A stretch of 64,000 nucleotides of DNA from the NCBI RefSeq assembly GCF_009709555.1, contig NZ_WJBG01000149.1, positions 1 through 64,000 on the forward strand, written 5' to 3'. The notes below the pieces were generated by a model. The model did no database searches and had not been told where the DNA came from. It worked only from the letters and a program-made list of their open reading frames with translations. This document shows, piece by piece, positions 46,496-55,003 of this stretch; position 1 is the stretch's first letter; the number at the start of each line of letters is the position of its first letter. This DNA comes from Streptomyces blattellae (GTDB taxonomy: Bacteria; Actinomycetota; Actinomycetes; Streptomycetales; Streptomycetaceae). A program made the translations under genes and the position numbers.

Positions 46496-47827
46496 GTGCT
46501 AGAAGGATATCGGATCAGTGGGCGGCGTGCAGCCGAGATTGCGGCCAGCGTCGAGAGCGCGGTGGGCTCGGGAGGGCTGGAGCCGGGTCAACTGCTGCCG
46601 CCCATGCGTGAGTTGGCGGTCGAACTGGGAGTGAATCCCAACACGGTCGCGGCGGCGTACCGCATCCTGCGTGAGCGCGGGGTCATCGAGACCGCCGGAC
46701 GTCGTGGCAGCCGGGTGCGGCCCAAGCCGGCCACCACGGGGCGCGAGTACGTCCGGGTGGACGTGCCCGAAGGGGTGCGGGACGTGGCGAGCGGCAATCC
46801 CGATCCCGCGCTGCTGCCCCCGCTGGCCGAGGCGTTCGCGGTCGCCGCCGAACAGGGCGACCGCGAGCCCGTGCTGTACGGAGAGGAGCCGGTGGAGCCG
46901 GAACTGGCCCGCCGCGCGCGGGCCGACCTGGATGCGGGCGGCGTGCCGGACGGGCCCCTCGCGGTGACCTCCGGCTCCCTCGATGCCATCGAGCGTGTCC
47001 TCGCCGCCCACCTCAAGCCGGGGGACACCGTCGCCGTCGAGGATCCCGGCTGGGGCAGCCTGCTGGACCTCGTCCCGGCGCTCGGGCTGCGCACCGCCCC
47101 CGTCGGCGTCGATGACGACGGCCCGCTCACCGATGACGTACGCCGCGTCCTTGAGGCCGGGGCCCGTGCCCTGATCGTCACCGACCGGGCGCAGAACCCG
47201 ACCGGTGCCGCGATCGGCGCCGCACGCGCGCGTGCCCTGCGTGCCGTGCTGCGGGAGCACCCGGAGGCCCTGCTGATCGACGACGATCACGGCCACGGCA
47301 TCGTCGATCTGCCGCTGCACACCCTCGCCGGTGCGACTCGCAGCTGGGCCTTCGTGCGCTCGGTCGCCAAGGCGTACGGCCCCGATCTGCGGCTCGCCGT
47401 GCTCACCGGGGACGCCGTCACCGTCGACCGGGTGCAGGGACGGCACCGGCTCGGGCCCGGCTGGGTCAGCCGGATCACCCAGCGGGCCGTGGTGAAGCTG
47501 TGGGCCGACGGTGCGGTGGACGCGCGCGTGGTGGCGGCGGCGTACGGGCGGCGCCGGGACGCGCTGATCGGCGCGCTCGCGGAGCGGGGTGTGGCCGCCT
47601 ACGGGCGCAGCGGCCTGAACGTGTGGATCCCTGTGCCGGACGAGACCGGGGCCGTGGCCCGCCTGCTGCACGCCGGCTGGGCCGTCGCCCCCGGCGCCCG
47701 CTTCCGGATGAGCGCACCGCCCGGCATCCGGGTCGCCGTCTCGACGCTCGCGGCGGACGAGACCGCAGCGCTGGCGGACGAGATCGCCTCCGCCGTGGCC
47801 CCGGCGCCGATCCGCGGCTACGTCTGA
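46496..47827 (+). CDS. MocR/PdxR-like GntR-aminotransferase regulator
   Basis: This 443-residue protein joins a GntR winged helix (about 1-75: PMRELAVELGVNPNTVAAAY, RILRERGVIETAGRRGSRV) to a fold-type-I aminotransferase-like domain (about 100-440). Position for the PLP lysine is in FVRSVAKAYGPDLRLA. Such proteins sense PLP or an amino acid and control adjacent genes. The divergent split-barrel gene and the shared palindrome point to a self-contained regulatory pair. Confidence 0.9.
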   Translation: MLEGYRISGRRAAEIAASVESAVGSGGLEPGQLLPPMRELAVELGVNPNTVAAAYRILRERGVIETAGRRGSRVRPKPATTGREYVRVDVPEGVRDVASGNPDPALLPPLAEAFAVAAEQGDREPVLYGEEPVEPELARRARADLDAGGVPDGPLAVTSGSLDAIERVLAAHLKPGDTVAVEDPGWGSLLDLVPALGLRTAPVGVDDDGPLTDDVRRVLEAGARALIVTDRAQNPTGAAIGAARARALRAVLREHPEALLIDDDHGHGIVDLPLHTLAGATRSWAFVRSVAKAYGPDLRLAVLTGDAVTVDRVQGRHRLGPGWVSRITQRAVVKLWADGAVDARVVAAAYGRRRDALIGALAERGVAAYGRSGLNVWIPVPDETGAVARLLHAGWAVAPGARFRMSAPPGIRVAVSTLAADETAALADEIASAVAPAPIRGYV

Positions 47828-48162
47828 GCGCTGCGCCGGCGCTGCCGCGCCGGGTCGTCGATCATCTGCGGGCCCGCCAACGCGCCCCCATGTGGCCGCA
47901 CCACGCTCGCTGGGTGATCCGGCTGACCAGCCGGCCCGAGCTGGTGCCGTCCCGGCAGACGCTGCAGGAGGCGGCCCTCAAGGCCGGCTGAGCGGGTCGG
48001 GCGAAGTTCGCTGAGTGGGGCGAAGCACGCCCTGAGGGGCGCACGGCTGCGTCGATGTGCGGCTCCGCCCGCGACGGGGGAGCCATCAGCCACGACGGTG
48101 CGGCAGAGGATCGCCGGCATCACGAGGCCCCGCGGCGGAGCCCATCGACACAGCCGGCGGGG
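47828..48162. other. gap with an unidentified coding remnant
   Basis: An open stretch ending at the TGA at 47989-47991 reads WVIRLTSRPELVPSRQTLQE and resembles the end of a real protein, but it has no start and no family I can name. Degenerate copies of the common GCGGCGGAGCC element lie near 48055-48160. Confidence 0.4.
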
Positions 48163-48630
48163 CTACGTGTTGCCCAGCTTGCGGAAGTCCCAGGAGACGA
48201 TCTTCTCCGGCGTCAGCCGCACCCATGCGTGCCGCCCGTCGTGCGGGATCTCGTCGAGGCCGAAGTTCTTCCGCGCGAACAGGGTCTCCGGAACGTCGAG
48301 TTCCGCGCGCAGCTCGCCGGTGCGCGGGCTCTCGCCCACGAAGTCGACGGTCCCGGACAGCTCGACGCCGCGCAGTTCGCCGTACTCCTCGCCCGTGTCG
48401 ACCACGATCGCGACCCGCGGATCCCGCCGCAGATCGGCCCAGCGCTTGCTGCGCACCACCGAGTACAGCCACATCGATATGCCGTCCCAGGCGAACCAGA
48501 GGGTGCTCACATGCGGGGCCCCGTCGGCGGACACGGTGGCGACCCTGCAGGTGCGCTGGCTGGTGAGGAACTCGTCCAGCTCACCCGGTGTCATCATGAT
48601 CTTCCGGCCCCGGCGCTGAGTGGCGGTCAT
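48163..48630 (-). CDS. pyridoxamine 5'-phosphate oxidase-family (F420/FMN) protein
   Basis: This 155-residue split-barrel protein contains EFLTSQRTCRVATVSADGAP and STLWFAWDGISMWLYSVV, followed by RDPRVAIVVDTG. The pattern fits PPOX-class F420-dependent or heme/FMN-binding proteins of actinobacteria. It probably reduces or binds a flavin-type cofactor; the substrate is unknown. A long palindrome lies just before its start. Confidence 0.84.
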   Translation of the reverse strand: MTATQRRGRKIMMTPGELDEFLTSQRTCRVATVSADGAPHVSTLWFAWDGISMWLYSVVRSKRWADLRRDPRVAIVVDTGEEYGELRGVELSGTVDFVGESPRTGELRAELDVPETLFARKNFGLDEIPHDGRHAWVRLTPEKIVSWDFRKLGNT

Positions 48631-48657
48631 GTGCCCCTCTTCTCTTCTCCCACGTCG

Positions 48658-48681
48658 TGTCAGAGGAGAGATCCTCTGACA
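48658..48681. promoter_or_regulatory. perfect palindrome TGTCAGAGGA-GAGA-TCCTCTGACA
   Basis: Ten-base perfect arms with a four-base spacer lie 27 bases before the minus-strand split-barrel start and 91 bases before the plus-strand isochorismatase-like start. It may be an operator shared by the divergent pair or an mRNA hairpin. Confidence 0.65.
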
Positions 48682-48772
48682 TCACGTCAGAAAAGGATGA
48701 GCGGTCTTCCGTCCTCACGCAATGGTGGCTAGTCTCTCCCGCCCCGTCAGGTCGGTGGCAAGGGGGGGCACC

Positions 48773-49423
48773 ATGCCGTCGCACGAAAAGCTTCGCGAAC
48801 TTCTCGACCCCGTGACCACCGTACTGCTCACGGTCGAGTGTCAGCAGGGCGTCGTCGGCCCGGACAGCGCCCTGCCGGACCTCGCGAAGGAGGCCCGCTC
48901 CTCCGGTGCCCTCGCCAACGTCGCCCGGCTGGTGGCGGGGGCGCACGAGAGCGGGGTGCAGGTGATCCACGCGATCGCCGAACGCCGCCCGGACGGCCGG
49001 GGCGCGAGCCGTAACGCCCGGCTGTTCCGTGCCGCCGCACGGCTCCCCGTCCAGCAGTTCGCCGGCTCCACTGCGGTCCGGGTGGCGGCGCCGATCGAGG
49101 TCGCCGAGGAGGACTTCGTCGTACGACGGCTGCACGGGCTGTCGCCGGTCCAGGGCACCGAGGCCGACGCGCTGCTGCGCAACCTGGGCTGCCGCACCCT
49201 GATCGTCACTGGTGTCTCGGCCAACGTGGCCGTCCCCAACGCCGTCTTCGACGCGGTCAACCGCGGCTACACCGCCGTCGTACCGACGGACGCCATCGCC
49301 GGGGTGCCCTCCGACTACACCCCGGCGATGATCCGCAACACCCTCGCCCTGGTCGCCACGGTCGCGACCACGGACGAGGTGCTGAGCTGCTGGAAGCGAC
49401 CGCGCCAGGTCACGCGAGCGTGA
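48773..49423 (+). CDS. isochorismatase-like hydrolase family protein
   Basis: This 216-residue protein has the isochorismatase fold (VTTVLLTVECQQGVVG, then LRNLGCRTLIVTGVSANVAV and FDAVNRGYTAVVPTDAIAG). The usual catalytic Asp of the first strand is Glu (TVECQQG), and the usual nucleophilic Cys after VTGV is Ala (SANVAVPN). It may therefore be a non-canonical or inactive member. ATG 48773 with AAGGGGGGG before it is preferred to 48722. The end overlaps the convergent Rieske gene by 14 bases. Confidence 0.83.
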   Translation: MPSHEKLRELLDPVTTVLLTVECQQGVVGPDSALPDLAKEARSSGALANVARLVAGAHESGVQVIHAIAERRPDGRGASRNARLFRAAARLPVQQFAGSTAVRVAAPIEVAEEDFVVRRLHGLSPVQGTEADALLRNLGCRTLIVTGVSANVAVPNAVFDAVNRGYTAVVPTDAIAGVPSDYTPAMIRNTLALVATVATTDEVLSCWKRPRQVTRA

Positions 49424-49844
49424 TCGACTCCCCGGACACGGTGATCTCCTTGGCCTCCAGCGGCTTGGTGGCGGGGCCCTTCTGCACGCTGCCGTCGGCG
49501 ATGGAGAAGCTGCTGCCGTGGCAGGCGCAGGAGATGATGTCCTCCTTCAGGTCCGTCATCGGACAGCCCTGATGGGTGCAGATCGTCGAGTACGCCTTGT
49601 AGTCACCCGCCGCCGACCGTGCGACCACGATCTTCTCGTCGCTGAAGATCTTGCCGCCGCCGTCCGGTATGTCGGAGGTCTTCGCGAGCGGGGCGCCGCG
49701 GGCGCCCTGCCCGGTGGACGAGCCCGACGTGTCGTCCTCCGATCCGCACGCGGTCAGCGCGACGGCGAGCCCCGTCGCGCCGACCGCCGCCATGACGGTG
49801 CGGCGGCTCGGTGCCGACCCCGGCTGAACTGATTCGCTGGTCAT
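49410..49844 (-). CDS. Rieske [2Fe-2S] lipoprotein
   Basis: This 144-residue protein has a twin-arginine signal (PSRRTVMAAVGATGLAVALT) with a lipobox (LTAC) and a Rieske domain with both cluster motifs, CTHQGC and CACHGSSF. It is an extracytoplasmic electron-transfer lipoprotein. Redox partners are not in the window. GGAAGGA lies seven bases before ATG 49844. Confidence 0.93.
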   Translation of the reverse strand: MTSESVQPGSAPSRRTVMAAVGATGLAVALTACGSEDDTSGSSTGQGARGAPLAKTSDIPDGGGKIFSDEKIVVARSAAGDYKAYSTICTHQGCPMTDLKEDIISCACHGSSFSIADGSVQKGPATKPLEAKEITVSGESITLA

Positions 49845-50555
49845 GCTGACGTCCTTCCAGGTTTTCGTCATCTGCCGAATCTGCCGAGAGGTACGGCCTA
49901 TGTGAGTCGGCTGTTCAGACCCTGTGGGAATCCCGGCCTGCCCCCGGAGGGACGCTGCAAAGCGGAGCTGCCGGTCCGGGCACACCGCCGTGCCCCTGCG
50001 TGAGGGCGGCTCGCGGCCGGGGCTTCGGACAGCCAGGCCTTTGGGCCGGCCGCGCGACGAGGTGCGCGGCCGTGGGGCGAGGTGCACGGCCGCGCGACGA
50101 GGTGCGCGGCCGTGGGGCGAGTCCTGTTCCGCGCGGCCTCCCGCCGAATGGATGCGGTCGTGGCAGACGGCGCAGGCCATGACGTTTTGCGGCGCCGGTG
50201 AAGCATGACGCGCGCCCAGTCGGAAGGCTGCCATCCGCGTGTGCGAGGTCGGCGGCGAGCAGGCAGTACTGGACGACGCCCCGGTAAGACGGTCCCGAAG
50301 CCGCCCGGCGTCACTGACGGACCGGCAGCACGGCCCGCACGGCCCGGCCGGAGGTGCGGGGCGAGGGTGCCGGTGAGAGTGGATGAGGCGCGGGACATCC
50401 GCGGCGCGCGGGTGTCCCAGCGTGAGCGTGGTGCCCTGTGCGGTACGGGCCGTCGTACGTGTCGTACGGAGTGTGGCGATGGCCGGCCGCATCAGGTGGA
50501 TGTGGTCCGCACTTCCGGGCTCGGCTCGCGTTGGGTCCGTTGGGGAAGGAAGATC
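49845..50555. other. 711-base gap with a 40-bp tandem repeat
   Basis: A 40-base unit beginning CGGCCGCGCGACGAGG occurs at 50047-50086 and again at 50087-50120. On the minus strand near 50180 the words ACAVCHDRIH recall the end of an HNH protein, but there is no intact frame with normal composition. No gene is supported. Confidence 0.6.
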
Positions 50556-50933
50556 TTATGGGTGTGCGATGTCGGTGATGACCTGGTCGTACCGCCGAAC
50601 GTTCCCGGTGAGTGTCGAGTTCGGATACTGCTGCCGTAGGCGGACCAGTGCCGCGTCGACGAAGGCCCACATGTCGCCGGTGTCCGAGTGGGCGTCGAAA
50701 GTGGCATGGGCCAGCCATTCACCCTCGTCGCTGGCCACATAGGCTTCGTACTTCTGCTCTTCGATGGTGACGGCCATGGACGTATCGGTCTCCTGATCCG
50801 TAGCCCGCAGGGCGTATTCGCTGCTGTCGTGCGCGGTGTCGGCTGCCTGCGCTGTCCCTGCCGCGGAAAGGAGCGCTGCCGTCGCGGCCGTGCCGGCGGC
50901 GCCCAGCACGGTCCGCCGGGAAATCTCTGACAC
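50556..50933 (-). CDS. TAT-secreted protein of unknown function
   Basis: This 125-residue protein begins with a twin-arginine signal (EISRRTVLGAAGTAATAALL) and a cleavage site near AQA. The mature part of about 95 residues contains TIEEQKYEAYVASDEGEWLA and TLTGNVRRYDQVITDIAHP. I do not recognise the family. The YEAYV segment recalls MelC1-type tyrosinase chaperones, but no tyrosinase is adjacent and the His-rich region is missing. The GTG start follows GGGGG by five bases. Confidence 0.78.
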   Translation of the reverse strand: MSEISRRTVLGAAGTAATAALLSAAGTAQAADTAHDSSEYALRATDQETDTSMAVTIEEQKYEAYVASDEGEWLAHATFDAHSDTGDMWAFVDAALVRLRQQYPNSTLTGNVRRYDQVITDIAHP

Positions 50934-51680
50934 AGTTCCCCCCTGCGTTGCCCCTCCCGGTGAGGGGCCACAGCCGAAGGTACAGTCAAGTCCCGCTGTA
51001 TCGTCAGCGGTTGGCACATATGTGCGCCCCCACCCTCGCGGAACGCTCGGTCTCCAAGGGGGCACGGCACCAAGCCCCACACGAGGTATACCGCGCGGCT
51101 GATCAAGCCGCCTCCGGCTGACGCAGGGTGCCAGACGGACGGCACGCGGCGCCCGGTACGTACTCATCGGCCGAGCACTACGCGCTGTGGCGCAGCGTCA
51201 CCCCCGACTACGGTGATCCGGCGGTGCCGCCGAGGAACAGCCCACCCCGCGACAGCGGTTGACCGCCCTTGTACTCGTGCCAGGCAACCTGATCAGCAAT
51301 ACCGCGCCACGGAGAAGACAGTCGCGCGCCCGCGCGTCCGCGCACCCGATCCAGCCGACCGGCCGGTGGCCGGACCGCGACAAGGCCTACCACTCCCACA
51401 GGTGGCCGTGGGCAGCAGGGAGGGGATGTGCCGGAACCCCTGGTGAGGGTCCGTGATCTGGGCATCGATGGGGCGGTTGTCGCGCCGGAGCGGCTGACGG
51501 TGGAGCCTCGCCCCGTGACTCTTGCGGAGCAGAGAGGCACCGTCATTTCCGTTAACTGACCTGGACATGGACTGTTCCTGGTTCCCGGCGGCTCAGGGGG
51601 CCGGAAGTATCTACGCGTGTAGTCCCCGCCCGACCCGTCCGCCTGCTCGCGTCACGTCAGTCCACGTCCAGGAGATCCAT
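50934..51680. other. 747-base gap with a possible small frame
   Basis: Most of this region has no recognisable content. A 43-codon frame at 51428-51559 (VRVRDLGIDGAVVAPERLTV) has a protein-like composition and GGGAGGGG before it, but could equally be the end of a lost gene. A weak likeness of ADKAYHS-type transposase words near 51375 is not enough to call an insertion sequence. Confidence 0.4.
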
Positions 51681-53498
51681 ATGCCCGTCAACCCCATGAA
51701 CCGACGTGAGTTCGTGCAGAAGTCGGCCGTCACCGGTGCGGCCGTGGCCGTCGCGGGGACGGCTGCCGCTCCGGCGGCCCAGGCCGTCGGCCGGGGGTCC
51801 GAGAAGGCCCCCGAGACCTGGTCGTTCTCGATCCTGGGCACCACCGACCTGCACAGCCACGTCTTCGACTGGGACTACTACGACGACGCCGCCTACAGCG
51901 ACAAGGCCGGCAACTCCGTCGGTGTCGCGCGCGTCGCCACCCTCGTCAAGCAGCAGCGGGCCGCGAAGGGCGAGGGGCACGTCCTCCTCGTCGACGCAGG
52001 CGACATCATCCAGGGCACCTCGCTCGCGTACTACTTCGCCCGCGTCGACCCGATCACCGGCACCGACGGCAAGAGGGGGCCCGAGCACCCGATGGCCGTC
52101 GCCATGAACGCCATGCGCTACGACGCCGCCGCCCTGGGCAACCACGAGTTCAACTACGGCATCGAGGTGCTGAGGAAGTTCGAGCAGCAGTGCCGCTTCC
52201 CGCTGCTCGGTGCAAACGCCCTGGACGCGAAGACCCTGCGCCCCGCCTTCCAGCCGTACACCGTGAAGCGCATCTGCGTCCCCGGAGCCCCCGACATCAA
52301 GGTCGGCATCCTGGGGCTCACCAACCCGGGCATCGCGCTGTGGGACAAGGACAACGTCAGCGGCAGGATGGTCTTCCCGGGGTTGGTGGAGCAGGCGAAG
52401 AAGTACGTGCCGCGCCTGCGTGCGCTGGGCTGTGACGTCGTCTTCCTGACGGACCACTCGGGCCTCGACGGATCCACCTCCTACGGCGACGCCCTGCCGT
52501 ACGTCGAGAACGCCTCCAACCTCGTCGCCGCGCAGGTCCCCGGTATCGACGCGATCCTGGTCGGCCACACCCACGTCGAGGTGTCGTCGTACACGGTCAG
52601 GAACGAGGAGACCGGGGAGGAGGTCCTGCTCTCCGAGCCGTACTGCTGGGGCTACCGGCTGACCGTCTTCGACTTCGACCTCGAACTGCACCACGGTCAG
52701 TGGAAGGTGACGAGCAAGAAGGCACAGACCCTCAACCCGAACACGGTGGACGAGGATCCGGAGATCAAGAAGCTCCTGGAGGCCGACCACGAACTGGTCG
52801 TGAAGTACGTCAACACGGCGGTCGGTACCTGCGCCGAGGACCTCTCGGCGGCGGAATCCTGCTGGAAGGACGTCCCCGTCATGGACTTCATCCACGAGGT
52901 CCAGATGAAGACGGTGGCGGCCGGCCTGCCGACGTCGGACGCCGCCCTCCCGCTGATCTCGGTCGCCGCGCCCTTCAGCCGCACGGCCGCCATTCCCGCC
53001 GGCAGCGTCACGATCAAGGACATCGCCGGCCTCTACATCTACGACAACACCCTGTACGGCAAGAAGCTCACCGGCGCCCAGCTCAAGGACTACCTGGAGT
53101 ACGCGGCGAGGTACTACCACCAGGTCCCGGCGGGCACAGCAGTCGACACCGCGACGCTGACGAACGCCAACAACTTCTGGGACTACATGTACGACACGGC
53201 GGCGGGTGTCTCGTATGACATCGACATCGCGCAGGCCGAGGGTTCCCGCATCAAGAACCTCACGTACAACGGCGCGGCGGTGACGGACGACCAGGTCTTC
53301 GTCGTCGCGGTGAACAACTACCGCGCCAACGGCGGCTCCGGCTACCCGCACATCGCGCTCGCCGACATCGCGTACAGCTCCACGAACGAGATCCGCCAGC
53401 TGATGATCGACTACGTCACGTCCACGGGCGTGCTGGACCCGGCGGACTTCGCGGTCACCAACTGGAAGCTGACCCAGGCCGGGACAGCGGTGTTCTGA
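51681..53498 (+). CDS. TAT-secreted 5'-nucleotidase / 2',3'-cyclic phosphodiesterase family enzyme
   Basis: This 605-residue enzyme begins with a twin-arginine signal (MNRREFVQKSAVTGAAVAVA, cleavage near AAQA). An N-terminal metallophosphatase domain carries TTDLHSHVFD, DAGDIIQG, GNHEFNYG and GHTHVE; a C-terminal 5'-nucleotidase domain (about 390-590) carries NNYRANGGSGYP. It releases nucleosides and phosphate outside the cell. AGGAG lies before ATG 51681. CpdB-like and UshA-like activities cannot be separated from sequence. Confidence 0.93.
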   Translation: MPVNPMNRREFVQKSAVTGAAVAVAGTAAAPAAQAVGRGSEKAPETWSFSILGTTDLHSHVFDWDYYDDAAYSDKAGNSVGVARVATLVKQQRAAKGEGHVLLVDAGDIIQGTSLAYYFARVDPITGTDGKRGPEHPMAVAMNAMRYDAAALGNHEFNYGIEVLRKFEQQCRFPLLGANALDAKTLRPAFQPYTVKRICVPGAPDIKVGILGLTNPGIALWDKDNVSGRMVFPGLVEQAKKYVPRLRALGCDVVFLTDHSGLDGSTSYGDALPYVENASNLVAAQVPGIDAILVGHTHVEVSSYTVRNEETGEEVLLSEPYCWGYRLTVFDFDLELHHGQWKVTSKKAQTLNPNTVDEDPEIKKLLEADHELVVKYVNTAVGTCAEDLSAAESCWKDVPVMDFIHEVQMKTVAAGLPTSDAALPLISVAAPFSRTAAIPAGSVTIKDIAGLYIYDNTLYGKKLTGAQLKDYLEYAARYYHQVPAGTAVDTATLTNANNFWDYMYDTAAGVSYDIDIAQAEGSRIKNLTYNGAAVTDDQVFVVAVNNYRANGGSGYPHIALADIAYSSTNEIRQLMIDYVTSTGVLDPADFAVTNWKLTQAGTAVF

Positions 53499-53515
53499 CC
53501 GCTCACGCCATAGCG

Positions 53516-53698
53516 GTGAACACGTGGAACGCCGACACCTGGAAACCCGCGGAACGAAACCCTGGCAGTGGGAGGCAGCGCCGAAGGACGGCTTCCCCGC
53601 GGGCGCGGTGGCTCGGGCGCTCCTCTCCGGCGATCACCCTCGGTTACTATGCTCACTTCATGCCGGAGGCCGGGAGCAAAGGGGCGCGCTGCCTTTGA
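53516..53698 (+). pseudogene. tyrosine-recombinase (integrase) C-terminal remnant
   Basis: A short frame ends with RSSPAITLGYYAHFMPEAGS, matching the C-terminal active-site tyrosine block of Streptomyces phage and ICE integrases (LGHSSP-type followed by Y-x-H). WNADTWKPA just upstream matches an earlier integrase word, so most of the domain between them is deleted. The His-Arg part of the active site is missing. It marks an old integration event next to the HipA-like pair. Confidence 0.7.
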
Positions 53699-53734
53699 CC
53701 CCTGCAAGGCTGCAGGGACAGGTGGCCTGGGAAA

Positions 53735-54490
53735 ATGCTGAGAGAAGTCACCGCCACCCGCTACATCACGCCCCTGCGGGAGGGCGGCTCGCTGCCGGGG
53801 CTCGTCGAGGCCGACGACTTCGGGACGTACGTCCTGAAGTTCACCGGCGCCGGACAGGGCCGCAAGACGCTCGTCGCCGAGGTCGTCTGCGGCGAACTGG
53901 CCCGCCGGCTGGGGTTCCGCGTCCCCCGGCTCGTGACGATCGACCTCGACCCGGTCCTCGGGCTCGGTGAACCCGACCAGCAGGTGCAGGAGTTGCTCAA
54001 GTCGAGCGGCGGCACCAATCTCGGCATGGACTTCCTGTCCGGCGCGCTCGGCTTCGACCCGCTTGCTTTCGAGGTGACCCCCGAGGACGCCGGGCGGATC
54101 GTCTGGTTCGACGCGCTGGTGGGCAACGTCGACCGGTCGTGGCGCAACCCCAACCTGCTGATGTGGCAGGGCGACCTGTGGCTCATCGACCACGGCGCCA
54201 CCATGATCTGGCACCACAACTGGTCCGGCGCCGCCACCTCCACGGCCCGCCCGTACGACGCCTCGGACCACGCGCTGGCCACCTTCGCGCCGGATGTGCG
54301 GACAGCCGCCGCCGAGCTCGCGCCGCTGGTCACCGCCGACCTGGTCGCCGAGGTCACCGCAGGCATCCCCGAGGTGTGGCTGACGGACGAGCCCGGGTTC
54401 GAGTCGGCGGACGCGCTCCGGCGGGCCTATGCGCAGCCGCTGGTCGCACGGGCCGCCGTCATCCACGAACGCATCGAGGGGATCAAGTGA
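53735..54490 (+). CDS. HipA-like kinase family protein
   Basis: This 251-residue protein resembles the C-terminal kinase lobe of HipA. The catalytic-type loop reads WFDALVGNVDRSWRNPNLLM (about 128-147) and the metal-binding motif is LWLIDHGATMIW (about 149-160). A lysine-containing strand is TYVLKFTGAGQGRK. The HipA N-lobe subdomain and a HipB antitoxin gene are absent. It overlaps the DUF3037 gene as GTGA. It could phosphorylate a protein target; the function of this pair is undescribed as far as I know. Confidence 0.82.
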   Translation: MLREVTATRYITPLREGGSLPGLVEADDFGTYVLKFTGAGQGRKTLVAEVVCGELARRLGFRVPRLVTIDLDPVLGLGEPDQQVQELLKSSGGTNLGMDFLSGALGFDPLAFEVTPEDAGRIVWFDALVGNVDRSWRNPNLLMWQGDLWLIDHGATMIWHHNWSGAATSTARPYDASDHALATFAPDVRTAAAELAPLVTADLVAEVTAGIPEVWLTDEPGFESADALRRAYAQPLVARAAVIHERIEGIK

Positions 54491-54900
54491 GCGACGCCCG
54501 CACCCTGTCGACCCGTCCCAGGGGCAAGGACGTGTACGAGTACGCGCTGCTGCGCGTCGTGCCGCGCGTCGAACGGGGCGAGTGCTTCAACGCCGGCGTG
54601 GTGGTGTACTGCCGCGCCCGGTCCTTCGTGGCCGCGCGCACCCATCTGGACGTCACCAAGCTGCTGGCGCTGGATCCGGCGGCGGACGTGGCGGGCGTAC
54701 GGGCCGCGCTGCGTGCCGTCGAGGGCGTGTGTGCCGGGGGAGAGGCGTCCGGCCAGGCAGCGCGCGACGACGCCGGACGCCGCTTCCGCTGGCTTGTCGC
54801 GCCCCGTTCGACGGTGGTGCAGCCCGGACCCGTGCACACCGGGCTCAGCGCCGATCCGGCCGCGGAACCGGGCCGGCTGCTGGACCTGCTGGTGAGCTAA
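54487..54900 (+). CDS. DUF3037 protein
   Basis: This 137-residue protein is a DUF3037 family member (YEYALLRVVPRVERGECFNA and GVVVYCRARSFVAARTHLDV). The GTG start overlaps the stop of the HipA-like gene, so both are made together. HipA-like/DUF3037 pairing recurs in bacteria, which suggests that DUF3037 is a partner, regulator or substrate of the kinase. Confidence 0.85.
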   Translation: MSDARTLSTRPRGKDVYEYALLRVVPRVERGECFNAGVVVYCRARSFVAARTHLDVTKLLALDPAADVAGVRAALRAVEGVCAGGEASGQAARDDAGRRFRWLVAPRSTVVQPGPVHTGLSADPAAEPGRLLDLLVS

Positions 54901-54925
54901 TGGATCACAGCCCCCTCGTGGGGCG

Positions 54926-54954
54926 TTGACACCGCGTGCCAGGGCTTCTAGCGT
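54926..54954 (+). promoter_or_regulatory. sigma-70 promoter of the SDR operon
   Basis: TTGACA (54926-54931) and TAGCGT (54949-54954) are 17 bases apart, a near-consensus HrdB promoter. It gives a leader of about 43 bases before the first SDR gene. Confidence 0.72.
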
Positions 54955-55003
54955 CACGTCCAGCGAAGGTACTAAGCGGTTGCTCACCTGAGGAGAGTCA
55001 TCC

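Noticed and set aside
50100..50220. Possible HNH endonuclease C-terminus (ACAVCHDRIH on the minus strand)
   Set aside because: No intact frame and no HNH core; the composition nearby is repeat-like.
50556..50933. Tyrosinase cofactor MelC1
   Set aside because: Only a short YEAYV likeness; the His-rich segment is missing and no tyrosinase gene follows.
51250..51430. Possible IS5-type transposase remnant (words around DKAYHSHR)
   Set aside because: Too short, no second motif, no inverted repeats or target duplication.
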